Shown here: positions 16,769 through 24,495 of the stretch, one piece after another
How the letters are laid out: each line of letters begins with the position of its first letter
Numbering within the stretch: the stretch's first letter is position 1
Source: CBFHWY01 sp965659675
GTDB taxonomy: Bacteria > Bacteroidota > Bacteroidia > Flavobacteriales_G > Salibacteraceae
Reading direction: 5' to 3'
NCBI GenBank assembly: GCA_965659675.1
Contig: CBFHWY010000020.1
Span: 1-38,816, forward strand
Length of the DNA: 38,816 bases
Program-made: the position numbers and the translations under genes
The notes under the pieces: model-generated
Databases searched by the model: none
Told to the model about the DNA's origin: nothing
The model's input: the letters and a program-made list of their open reading frames with translations, nothing else

Positions 16769-17780
16769 CCACCTGAAAGCTTGGGTCTATCTGTTCTCTG
16801 ATCAAGTCTCTGATCTGCTCTACACTCAACCAGCGATCATTGGTACCCGAGTTATAGGCAAATCCTGATTCAACTCTTTTCACTTTGTTCTTGTTCACAT
16901 ACTCTTCCAGGCTATATCTGAAGGTTTGTGGAACAATAGCATAATACTCGCCAAAATCAACGGTATTATAACTATCTGAAGTGGTGATCATTTCTTCGTG
17001 AATCTTTTCCCCAGGTCTGACCCCAATGACCGGATGTTCACATTCCGGACCGATAGCTTCAGCGAGTTCAGTGATCTTGTAGGATGGAATCTTAGGAACA
17101 AAGATCTCCCCGCCCCAGGCGTTTTCCAGAGCATAAAGTACTAGATCAACTCCTTCTTCCAGAGTAATATTGAATCGCGTCATTTCCGGATCGGTAATCG
17201 GTAATACGCCATCTTTTCGCTTGTTTAAAAAGAAAGGAATGACTGAACCCCTTGAACCCATCACGTTGCCGTAACGCACAACAGAGAAACGAAGATCTCT
17301 GAATCCTCGAATATTATTCGCTGCTACAAAAAGTTTATCGGAGCATAATTTGGTGGCTCCATACAAGTTGATCGGCGCAGCTGCTTTATCCGTGCTTAAT
17401 GCCACTACCCTTTCTACATTGGTATCCAGGGCAGCTTCTATGATGTTCTCAGCTCCGAGCACATTGGTCTTCACAAATTCCATTGGGTTATACTCCGCCG
17501 CTGGAACTTGTTTGAGCGCAGCTGCATGGATAACAATATCCACTTCCTCAAATGCCCTTTTCAATCGATCCCGATCCCGAACATCTCCGATGAAATAACG
17601 AATGGCAGGATAGTCTTTTTGATTGATCTCCTGACTCATTTCAAACTGCTTTAGCTCATCTCTCGAGTAAACAATAAGTTTCCTGAGATCCTTGTGCTCT
17701 TTAAGTATTCTTCGAATGAAGGCCTTCCCAAATGAGCCGGTTCCTCCAGTTACCAATAAGCTTTTTCCTTTTAGATCCAT
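16761..17780 (-). CDS. pseB: UDP-GlcNAc 4,6-dehydratase, inverting (PseB)
   Basis: A 339-residue extended SDR enzyme that converts UDP-GlcNAc to UDP-2-acetamido-2,6-dideoxy-arabino-hexos-4-ulose, the first step of pseudaminic acid synthesis. NAD loop GGTGSFG is at 12-18. The active site shows STDKA (Asp131, Lys132) and NLYGATK (Tyr140, Lys144), as in the PseB/FlaA1 group. Other family blocks are HAAALKQVPAAEYNP, VRYGNVMGSRGSVIPFF, MTRFNITLEEGVDLV and VGVRPGEKIHEEMI. It is the first gene of the minus-strand run and divergent from glyA. The ATG at 17780 is the only reasonable start. Confidence 0.93.
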   Translation of the reverse strand: MDLKGKSLLVTGGTGSFGKAFIRRILKEHKDLRKLIVYSRDELKQFEMSQEINQKDYPAIRYFIGDVRDRDRLKRAFEEVDIVIHAAALKQVPAAEYNPMEFVKTNVLGAENIIEAALDTNVERVVALSTDKAAAPINLYGATKLCSDKLFVAANNIRGFRDLRFSVVRYGNVMGSRGSVIPFFLNKRKDGVLPITDPEMTRFNITLEEGVDLVLYALENAWGGEIFVPKIPSYKITELAEAIGPECEHPVIGVRPGEKIHEEMITTSDSYNTVDFGEYYAIVPQTFRYSLEEYVNKNKVKRVESGFAYNSGTNDRWLSVEQIRDLIREQIDPSFQVDA

Positions 17781-17888
17781 TGTATACGCTATGCAACAAA
17801 GAAAGCAAGTTCAGTGAAGTTAATTTATCTCAGCTTGAGAAGATTCGTCAAAATAACCGTTAATAAGTACGAAATGAGAGAAGCTCTA

Positions 17889-17924
17889 TTTGATTTTTAT
17901 AGCCTGTCATAAGTGCTACATTTG
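17889..17924 (+). promoter_or_regulatory. Candidate promoter for glyA
   Basis: TACATTTG at 17917-17924 is a perfect match to the Bacteroidota -7 element TAnnTTTG. A TTTG at 17889-17892 could be the -33 element, though the 24-nt spacing is a little long. The predicted transcription start lies about 13 nt before the ATG at 17944. The 163-bp gap between pseB and glyA is the only sizeable divergent spacer in this half of the window, so it should also hold the pseB promoter. There I see only TTTCTTTG (minus strand, 17797-17804), a poor match. Confidence 0.6.
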
Positions 17925-17943
17925 TTGTATACACATAGCAAAA

Positions 17944-19212
17944 ATGTCAGCAGAGATATTTAAACTTATACAAGAAGAGGAAGTCCGTCAAAGAGAGGGT
18001 CTTGAACTTATAGCCTCAGAAAATTACTGCTCTGAGAATGTCATGAAGGCAGCGGGATCAGTGCTTACCAATAAATACGCTGAGGGACTTCCGGGCAAGC
18101 GCTATTACGGCGGATGCGAGGTGGTTGACAAGGTGGAAAACTACACCAGAGATAAACTCAAAGAGCTGTTTAATGCAGAATGGGTCAATGTTCAACCACA
18201 CTCTGGTTCTCAGGCAAATGCGGCTGTTATGCTTGCCCTGCTCAAGCCGGGCGACAACATCCTTGGATTTGACCTTTCTCATGGCGGACATCTGAGTCAT
18301 GGATCTCCTGTTAACTTTTCTGGTAAGACCTACCATGCCCATTTCTATGGGGTTGAAAAGGACAGCGGACTTATCGACATGGACAAGGTTCACCAAATGG
18401 CACGTGAGGTAAAGCCAAAATTGCTGATTTGTGGTGCATCTGCCTATTCAAGAGATTGGGACTATGAAAGGTTTAGAGAAATTGCCGATGAAGTGGATGC
18501 ATTGTTGCTCGCTGACATAGCACATCCTGCAGGTTTGATAGCAAAAGGCATTTTGAATGATCCCCTACCCCATTGTCATTTTGTGACGAGCACGACACAT
18601 AAAACGCTCAGAGGTCCGCGTGGTGGTATTATCATGATGGGTGAAGATTTTGACAATCCATTTGGGATCAAACTGAAGAATGGGGAGCTTAGAAAGATGT
18701 CATCACTGATGGATGCAGCGGTTTTCCCTGGTACCCAAGGTGGTCCTTTAGAACACATCATTGCCGCAAAAGGGGTGGCTTTTGAAGAGGCCCTGAGCGA
18801 TGAGTTTGTGAATTACACTATTCAGGTGATCAAAAACGCGAAAGCCATGGCCAAAGCCTTTGTTGACAGAGATTATGGTCTCATCTCAGGCGGCAGCGAC
18901 AATCACCTGATGCTGATCGATCTCAGAAATAAGAATATCACAGGAAAAGACGCTGAAAATGCTCTGGTACAGGCACACATTACAGTGAATAAGAACATGG
19001 TTCCCTTTGACGATAAGAGTCCTTTTGTAACTTCGGGAATCAGAGTGGGAACAGCTGCAATTACTACTCGAGGTTTAGTAGAGGCTGACATGGAAAAAGT
19101 GGTAGAGCTGATCGACCGTGTGATAAATAAACCAGACAGTGAGCAATTGCTGAAAGAAGTCAAAGAAGAAGTTAAAAACTGGATGAGCGATTATCCGTTA
19201 TTTAAAATTTGA
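17944..19212 (+). CDS. glyA: Serine hydroxymethyltransferase
   Basis: A 422-residue PLP enzyme that interconverts serine and glycine with tetrahydrofolate. Key stretches are LIASENYCS (22-30), NKYAEGLPGKRYYGGCE (43-59), HSGSQANAAV, and the PLP-lysine motif TSTTHKTLRGPRGG with Lys220. Length is normal for the family. The ATG at 17944 is chosen because the family begins close to this point; an upstream in-frame extension of 18 residues (Cys-rich, starting at a non-ATG codon) would include the promoter box. It is followed after 11 bp by the fumarylacetoacetase gene. Confidence 0.96.
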   Translation: MSAEIFKLIQEEEVRQREGLELIASENYCSENVMKAAGSVLTNKYAEGLPGKRYYGGCEVVDKVENYTRDKLKELFNAEWVNVQPHSGSQANAAVMLALLKPGDNILGFDLSHGGHLSHGSPVNFSGKTYHAHFYGVEKDSGLIDMDKVHQMAREVKPKLLICGASAYSRDWDYERFREIADEVDALLLADIAHPAGLIAKGILNDPLPHCHFVTSTTHKTLRGPRGGIIMMGEDFDNPFGIKLKNGELRKMSSLMDAAVFPGTQGGPLEHIIAAKGVAFEEALSDEFVNYTIQVIKNAKAMAKAFVDRDYGLISGGSDNHLMLIDLRNKNITGKDAENALVQAHITVNKNMVPFDDKSPFVTSGIRVGTAAITTRGLVEADMEKVVELIDRVINKPDSEQLLKEVKEEVKNWMSDYPLFKI

Positions 19213-19223
19213 GAAAAGAAAGT

Positions 19224-20492
19224 ATGGAAATAAGAGCAAATGATATCAATAGAAAGTCATGGTTAGAAATTCCTGAGGGAAGTGATTTCCCCATTCAGAA
19301 TTTGCCTTTTGGTATAGCAAAGACCTCCTCAAGAGAGGCAAGGGTTGTTGTTGCTTTAGGAGATCAAGCGATCGACATGCATGCACTGCAAGATCTGGGT
19401 TATTTCAAGGATCTGTCTTTCGAGGAATCAGATTTTCTTACCGACAGCTTAAATAGCATGATGTCGAAGGGGAAAATGGAAGTCCGCGAACTGAGAAATA
19501 GGATCTCTGACCTTTTTGAGGAAAACAACACAGAGCTCAAAGATTCGGCCGATCGATCCTCTATTCTGATCGATCAGGAGGAATTAGACATGATGATGCC
19601 AGTGCAGGTAAGAGACTATACTGACTTCTACTCAAGCAAAGAACATGCGACCAATGTGGGGACCATGTTCAGGGATCCAGATAATGCACTTCTCCCAAAC
19701 TGGCTTCACCTTCCGGTAGGATATCACGGAAGAGCCTCTTCTATCGTAGCATCAGGGGTTCCGATAAAAAGACCAAAAGGGCAGCAAAAACCAGATGACG
19801 GACCTCCAGTCTTTGGCCCTTCAAAGCTGCTCGATTTTGAGCTTGAAATGGCCTTCGTGACCTTTGAGGGTAAAAAGCTAGGTGAGAGTATCTCTGTAGA
19901 GGAAGCTGAGGATCACATCTTCGGACTTTGTTTGTTCAATGATTGGAGCGCCAGAGATATCCAGAAATGGGAATATGTGCCACTCGGACCATTCTTAGCT
20001 AAGAACTTCGCTTCTAGTGTTTCGCCATGGATAGTGACACTTGATGCTTTGGAACCTTTCAGAACAGAGGGTCCTAAACAAGACCCAGCGGTGCTTCCCT
20101 ACCTCAAATACGAAGGCAAAAAGAACTATGATATTGATCTTGAGGTTTTCATTCAACCTGAAGGTGGCAATGCCAACCGGGTTTGTAAATCGAACTTCAA
20201 ATACATGTATTGGAACATGTGTCAGCAGTTGGCCCACCACAGCGTGAACGGCTGTAATATCGGGCTTGCTGATATGATGGCTTCTGGAACGATCAGTGGC
20301 CCAGAACCGAGTTCGTATGGTAGTATGCTTGAGTTGAGTTGGAGAGGAAGTAAGCCACTTAAACTGGATGATGGCACCGAACGCAAGTTCATTCAGGATG
20401 GAGATACTGTTATCATGAGAGCTCATGCAGAAAAAGCGGGCTTGAGAATTGGTTTTGGCGAAGTAAACTCAAAGGTTTTGCCGGCTGACTAA
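19224..20492 (+). CDS. fahA: Fumarylacetoacetase
   Basis: A 422-residue enzyme catalysing the last step of tyrosine breakdown: fumarylacetoacetate to fumarate and acetoacetate. Typical stretches are DYTDFYSSKEHATNVG, LHLPVGYHGRASSIV, GPSKLLDFELEMAFV (metal ligands), LFNDWSARDIQKWEYVPLGP and SGTISGPEPSSYGSMLEL. Length agrees with the family (about 420). The ATG at 19224 is preferred over a TTG five codons upstream that overlaps the glyA stop. It sits between glyA and the (p)ppGpp synthetase gene with almost no spacers. No other gene of tyrosine catabolism is in the window. Confidence 0.95.
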   Translation: MEIRANDINRKSWLEIPEGSDFPIQNLPFGIAKTSSREARVVVALGDQAIDMHALQDLGYFKDLSFEESDFLTDSLNSMMSKGKMEVRELRNRISDLFEENNTELKDSADRSSILIDQEELDMMMPVQVRDYTDFYSSKEHATNVGTMFRDPDNALLPNWLHLPVGYHGRASSIVASGVPIKRPKGQQKPDDGPPVFGPSKLLDFELEMAFVTFEGKKLGESISVEEAEDHIFGLCLFNDWSARDIQKWEYVPLGPFLAKNFASSVSPWIVTLDALEPFRTEGPKQDPAVLPYLKYEGKKNYDIDLEVFIQPEGGNANRVCKSNFKYMYWNMCQQLAHHSVNGCNIGLADMMASGTISGPEPSSYGSMLELSWRGSKPLKLDDGTERKFIQDGDTVIMRAHAEKAGLRIGFGEVNSKVLPAD

Positions 20493-20493
20493 C

Positions 20494-22716
20494 ATGACAA
20501 GCAATCCAAATATCACATGGACTCCTGAGTATGAAAAGCGCATGCTCACTAGAGCCTACAGGTCTTTGCTCAAGGCGGGGAAACGTGAATTGGATACTGC
20601 CGATCAGGTACTGATCAGAAAGGCGCTGGATACGGCTATTGAAGCCCACAGCAATACCAGAAGAAAATCTGGTGAGCCTTATATCTTTCATCCCATCGCT
20701 GTTGCCCATATTGTTTCCGAGGAGATCGGTTTGGGAACAACAGCTGTTGTAGCGGCGCTCTTACATGATGTAGTTGAGGATACCGATCTTACCAATAATG
20801 ACATGGAGTTGCTCTTTGGATCCAAGGTAGCACAGATCATTGAAGGTCTTACCAAGATCTCTGAGGTATCGGGAATGAGCCGCTCATTACAGGCTGAGAA
20901 TTTCAGGAAAATACTGGTAACCCTTTCAGATGATGTACGGGTCATCCTGATCAAGATCGCCGACCGACTTCACAACATGCGGACCCTGGAATCCATGGCT
21001 GCACGAAAACAGAAGAAGGTCGCCAGTGAGACCCTATACCTCTATGCTCCACTTGCACATAGATTGGGTTTGTATGCGATCAAAACCGAGCTTGAGGATC
21101 TCAGTTTAAAATACCTTGAACCTGAGATCTATTCAGAGATCGAACAAAAATTGAGGAAAACCAAGGCAGTTAGGACACGCTTCATAAACTCCTTTAAGCT
21201 TCCCATTGTCAGAACCCTCGACGAACAAGGTTTTAAATACGAAGTTCAGGGAAGAACAAAAAGCATCTATTCCATTTGGAAGAAAATGCAAACCAAGAAT
21301 ATTCCTTTTGAAGAAGTTTATGATGTATTCGCCATTCGTATCATTCTTGAGATCGAAATAGAAGAAGAAAAGAAAGCCTGTTGGAGTGTGTATTCCGTGG
21401 TTACCGACTATTATCGGCCTAACCCTGACAGACTCCGAGACTGGATCACGACTCCCAAAAGCAACGGATATGAATCTTTGCATACCACCGTGATGAGTCC
21501 GAGTGGAAAGTGGGTTGAGGTACAGATCCGCACCCGAAGAATGGATGAGATCGCCGAAAAAGGCCTGGCTGCGCATTGGAAGTATAAAGAAAGTTTTGGT
21601 GAAAGCAATATCGATCTATGGCTGAATAAGATCCGGGATCTTCTCGAGAATCCCACCCATGATGCGGTGGAATACATTGACGATTTTAAACTGGACCTTT
21701 TCAGTGATGAGATCTTCGTATTCACCCCACAGGGGGAGGTTAAAACTATGCGGAAGAATGCTACGGCGCTGGACTTTGCTTTTGAGATTCACACTCAAAT
21801 TGGCGCGAGATGTTTAGGCGCGAAGGTCAACAAGAAACTCGTACCACTGAGCTACAAGCTAAAAAGTGGAGATCAGGTTGAGATCATCACTTCCAAAAAA
21901 CAGAAACCCAAAGAGGATTGGCTAAAGTTTGTGATCACAGCCAAGGCGAGAAGTAAGATCAAATCTCTTCTAAAGGATGAAAAAAGGAAACTTGCTGAAT
22001 ACGGGAAGCTCAAGCTAAATAAACGTCTAAAAGCACTGGAGTTGAAGCAAAATTCTCAAAATGTCAAATCGGTAATGAGCTACTTTAAGGCTCCCAACCC
22101 TCTGGAATTACACTATGGCATCGAGAAAGGAAAATATGATCTCAAGCGTTTAAAGAATCTCAAATCTCAAAAAGGTCTGATCACCTATACCCCAAGAAAA
22201 AAGAAGAAGAGTAAGAGCATTGAGCAGATCGTAACCAACCTTCGAGGAAAAGCCGATCTTTTGGTTCTTGGTGAGGACATGAAGAACATTGAGTATCAGC
22301 TGGCTCAGTGCTGTAATCCGATCCCTGGGGATGATGTTTTTGGCTTTGTGACCGTGAATAAAGGCATTACCATTCATAGGATCTCCTGTCCAAATGCTCT
22401 TTCCATGCTCTCAAATTATGCTTACCGTGTGGTACAGGCCAAGTGGATGAATCAGGAGTCACTTGCATTTCTGGTAGGAATCCAGATCATCGGTATCGAT
22501 CATGTTGGGCTGGTAAACGATGTCACCAAGATCATTTCGGAAGAGTTGAACGTAAATATGCGTTCGCTTAATTTCGACAGTAATGATGGTATCTTTGAAG
22601 GCACCATCATGGCTTTTGTGAATGATGTGAATCACCTTACCGATCTGATCGAAAAACTGAAGAATGTGGAAGGTGTTACTCGAGTGCATCGTATCGATCC
22701 AAATAAAGAAGAATGA
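20494..22716 (+). CDS. rel: Bifunctional (p)ppGpp synthetase/hydrolase (RelA/SpoT homologue)
   Basis: A 740-residue stringent-response enzyme. The N-terminal HD hydrolase is intact, with FHPIAVAHI and LLHDVVEDTD (His91-Asp92). The synthetase domain has RLRDWITTPKSNGYESLHT at about 311-330; the basic RxRD motif matches bifunctional Rel/SpoT rather than the acidic EXDD of RelA. The TGS domain (LFSDEIFVFTPQGEVKTM) follows. A conserved Cys-His patch (LAQCCNPIPGDD) and a C-terminal ACT domain (LVGIQIIGIDHVGLVND) complete it. It starts one base after the fumarylacetoacetase stop and shares ATGA with the Fur-family gene. Rel-fur-purA is, as I recall, a common gene order in Flavobacteriia. Confidence 0.95.
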   Translation: MTSNPNITWTPEYEKRMLTRAYRSLLKAGKRELDTADQVLIRKALDTAIEAHSNTRRKSGEPYIFHPIAVAHIVSEEIGLGTTAVVAALLHDVVEDTDLTNNDMELLFGSKVAQIIEGLTKISEVSGMSRSLQAENFRKILVTLSDDVRVILIKIADRLHNMRTLESMAARKQKKVASETLYLYAPLAHRLGLYAIKTELEDLSLKYLEPEIYSEIEQKLRKTKAVRTRFINSFKLPIVRTLDEQGFKYEVQGRTKSIYSIWKKMQTKNIPFEEVYDVFAIRIILEIEIEEEKKACWSVYSVVTDYYRPNPDRLRDWITTPKSNGYESLHTTVMSPSGKWVEVQIRTRRMDEIAEKGLAAHWKYKESFGESNIDLWLNKIRDLLENPTHDAVEYIDDFKLDLFSDEIFVFTPQGEVKTMRKNATALDFAFEIHTQIGARCLGAKVNKKLVPLSYKLKSGDQVEIITSKKQKPKEDWLKFVITAKARSKIKSLLKDEKRKLAEYGKLKLNKRLKALELKQNSQNVKSVMSYFKAPNPLELHYGIEKGKYDLKRLKNLKSQKGLITYTPRKKKKSKSIEQIVTNLRGKADLLVLGEDMKNIEYQLAQCCNPIPGDDVFGFVTVNKGITIHRISCPNALSMLSNYAYRVVQAKWMNQESLAFLVGIQIIGIDHVGLVNDVTKIISEELNVNMRSLNFDSNDGIFEGTIMAFVNDVNHLTDLIEKLKNVEGVTRVHRIDPNKEE

Positions 22717-23162
22717 GTTCAGCAACACCTGAATTAGTAACTGAGATCTTTTCTGCCTTTCTGCAACAGAATGGTCACCGCCGAACGCCAGAACGTTTTG
22801 CTATACTCGATGAAGTATATTCTATTGATGAACATTTTGATGTTGAATCGCTCTACAACAAAATGAAGCAGAAGAATTATCGGGTTAGTCGCGCTACGCT
22901 GTACAATACGATAGACCTCTTGATAGCCTGTAACCTCATCAGAAAACACCAGTTTGGCCAAAATATGGCTCAATACGAAAAGAGCCACGGAAGAAAACAA
23001 CATGATCACATCATTTGCACCGACTGTGGTAAGGTCCTTGAATTTTGCGACCCAAGGGTACAACAGATAAAAAGCACACTGGAAAAGCATCTTGGTGTGG
23101 AAATATTGCATCATTCCTTGAATTTTTACGCGAATTGCAAGGATAAATGCGGGGAAAACTAA
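22713..23162 (+). CDS. Fur-family transcriptional regulator
   Basis: A 149-residue metal-responsive repressor. The N-terminal winged helix contains RRTPERFAILDEV and VSRATLYNTIDLLIACNLI. The metal region has QHDHIICTDCGKVLEFCDP, with the CxxC structural zinc motif, and a C-terminal CKDKC forming the second pair. This two-CxxC layout is that of classical Fur. The exact metal (Fe, Zn or peroxide sensing) cannot be told apart from sequence alone. It is translationally coupled to rel through ATGA. Its TAA stop is also the start of the putative purA -7 box. Confidence 0.9.
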   Translation: MSSATPELVTEIFSAFLQQNGHRRTPERFAILDEVYSIDEHFDVESLYNKMKQKNYRVSRATLYNTIDLLIACNLIRKHQFGQNMAQYEKSHGRKQHDHIICTDCGKVLEFCDPRVQQIKSTLEKHLGVEILHHSLNFYANCKDKCGEN

Positions 23163-23167
23163 ATTTG
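23135..23167 (+). promoter_or_regulatory. Candidate internal promoter for purA
   Basis: TAAATTTG at 23160-23167 matches TAnnTTTG, and TTG at 23135-23137 lies 22 nt upstream, within the 17-23 nt spacing I recall for flavobacterial promoters. The first three bases of the -7 box are the stop codon of the fur-type gene. The predicted start of transcription is about 17 nt before the purA ATG at 23191. Confidence 0.5.
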
Positions 23168-23190
23168 CGCCTCTTTTGAAAAAGAATCAC

Positions 23191-24462
23191 ATGAAAGTTG
23201 ATGTTCTGCTTGGATTGCAATGGGGAGATGAAGGGAAAGGAAAGATCGTGGATGTCCTTACCCCAAAATACGATATCATCGCCCGCTTTCAGGGAGGTCC
23301 CAATGCAGGACACACCCTGGAATTCAATAATATTAAACATGTCCTTCACACCATTCCCTCTGGAATTTTCAGGGAGAAAGCCATCAACATCATTGGAAAC
23401 GGGGTTGTTGTGGATCCAGCAGTACTCCAAAAAGAACTGGAGGCCCTGGAAAAATACGATGTAGATTATTCTGAAACGCTTCTACTTTCAAAGAAGGCTC
23501 ACATCATTTTACCTACTCACTGCTTGTTGGATGCTGCCTCTGAGCGGGCAAAAGGAAAAGACAAGATCGGTTCAACCCTGAGGGGAATTGGTCCTACCTA
23601 TATGGACAAAACAGGCCGAAATGGTTTGCGCATCGGAGATGTGCTTTCATCAGATTTTAAGTCGAAGTACCAGAAATTGAAGAATAAACACCTCGAGCTT
23701 CTCTCACATTTCGATATGCCACTTGATGATCTTGAAGCAAAGGAAGAAGCCTGGTTTAGAGGTATCGAGAAGATCCGGTCACTTAAATTGATCGATTCTG
23801 AGCACTTTCTTAATGAAGAACTGATAAAAGAAAAGAAGATCCTTGCCGAAGGTGCACAGGGCTCTCTTTTAGACATTGACTTTGGATCATATCCTTTTGT
23901 GACCTCAAGCAATACAGTTTGCGCTGGTGCTTGCACTGGACTGGGAATTGCTCCCAATAGGATCGGGGATGTATTTGGTATCTTCAAAGCCTACTGCACA
24001 AGAGTTGGAAGTGGCCCCTTCCCTACTGAATTGTTCGATCAGGATGGTGAGATCCTGGCTAAAGAAGGAAATGAGTTCGGTGCTACTACAGGTCGCCCGA
24101 GAAGATGCGGATGGTTGGACCTGCCTGCATTGAGATATGCATGTAATATTAACGGCGTTACTCAGCTCATTATGATGAAAGCGGATGTCTTAAGTCATGT
24201 CGATAAGATCAAGGTATGTACCCACTATAAGATCGGAGACAAGGTCATTGATTATATGCCTTATGAAGTCAATGATGTGGAAATCGAGCCCGTTTACGAA
24301 GAGTTGAAGGTTTGGGACGAGGACCTCACGTCAATGAATGATTATGACGAGCTTCCAGCATCGCTTAAAGACTATGTAAACTATATCGAAGAGATGATCG
24401 GAATACCCATCAAGATCGTTTCGGTTGGACCAAATAGAGACCAGACGCTTGAGCGTTCTTAA
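23191..24462 (+). CDS. purA: Adenylosuccinate synthetase
   Basis: A 423-residue enzyme joining IMP and aspartate with GTP in AMP synthesis. The P-loop GLQWGDEGKGKIVD (8-21) starts right after the N-terminus, followed by GGPNAGHTLEF, the IMP-site block STLRGIGPTYMDKTGRNGLR, EGAQGSLLDIDFGSYPFVT, and TGRPRRCGWLDLPALRYA. The ATG at 23191 gives the expected short lead before the P-loop; a TTG five codons earlier is unlikely. It lies 28 bp after the Fur-family gene and probably has its own promoter as well as read-through from rel. Confidence 0.96.
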   Translation: MKVDVLLGLQWGDEGKGKIVDVLTPKYDIIARFQGGPNAGHTLEFNNIKHVLHTIPSGIFREKAINIIGNGVVVDPAVLQKELEALEKYDVDYSETLLLSKKAHIILPTHCLLDAASERAKGKDKIGSTLRGIGPTYMDKTGRNGLRIGDVLSSDFKSKYQKLKNKHLELLSHFDMPLDDLEAKEEAWFRGIEKIRSLKLIDSEHFLNEELIKEKKILAEGAQGSLLDIDFGSYPFVTSSNTVCAGACTGLGIAPNRIGDVFGIFKAYCTRVGSGPFPTELFDQDGEILAKEGNEFGATTGRPRRCGWLDLPALRYACNINGVTQLIMMKADVLSHVDKIKVCTHYKIGDKVIDYMPYEVNDVEIEPVYEELKVWDEDLTSMNDYDELPASLKDYVNYIEEMIGIPIKIVSVGPNRDQTLERS

Positions 24463-24480
24463 TTTTTAGCGCGATATTTG
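24449..24480 (+). promoter_or_regulatory. Possible promoter for the OstA-like gene
   Basis: GATATTTG (24473-24480) matches TAnnTTTG except at its first base, and a TTG at 24449-24451 lies 21 nt upstream, at the end of purA. The spacing is right but the -7 box is imperfect. The ATG at 24496 follows 15 nt later. Confidence 0.3.
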
Positions 24481-24495
24481 CAGACGGATCGCGCA

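Noticed and set aside
18058..18396. Minus-strand frame of 112 codons inside glyA
   Set aside because: It lies wholly within a strongly conserved gene on the other strand and has no recognisable motif; a shadow frame.
19995..20426. Minus-strand frame of 143 codons inside fumarylacetoacetase
   Set aside because: Antisense to conserved catalytic blocks; composition not protein-like.
21133..21576. Minus-strand frame of 147 codons inside rel
   Set aside because: It covers the synthetase domain of rel in antisense, with no motif and no promoter; a shadow frame.
23011..23430. Minus-strand frame of 139 codons across the fur/purA junction
   Set aside because: Spans two conserved genes and the promoter in antisense without any family signature.
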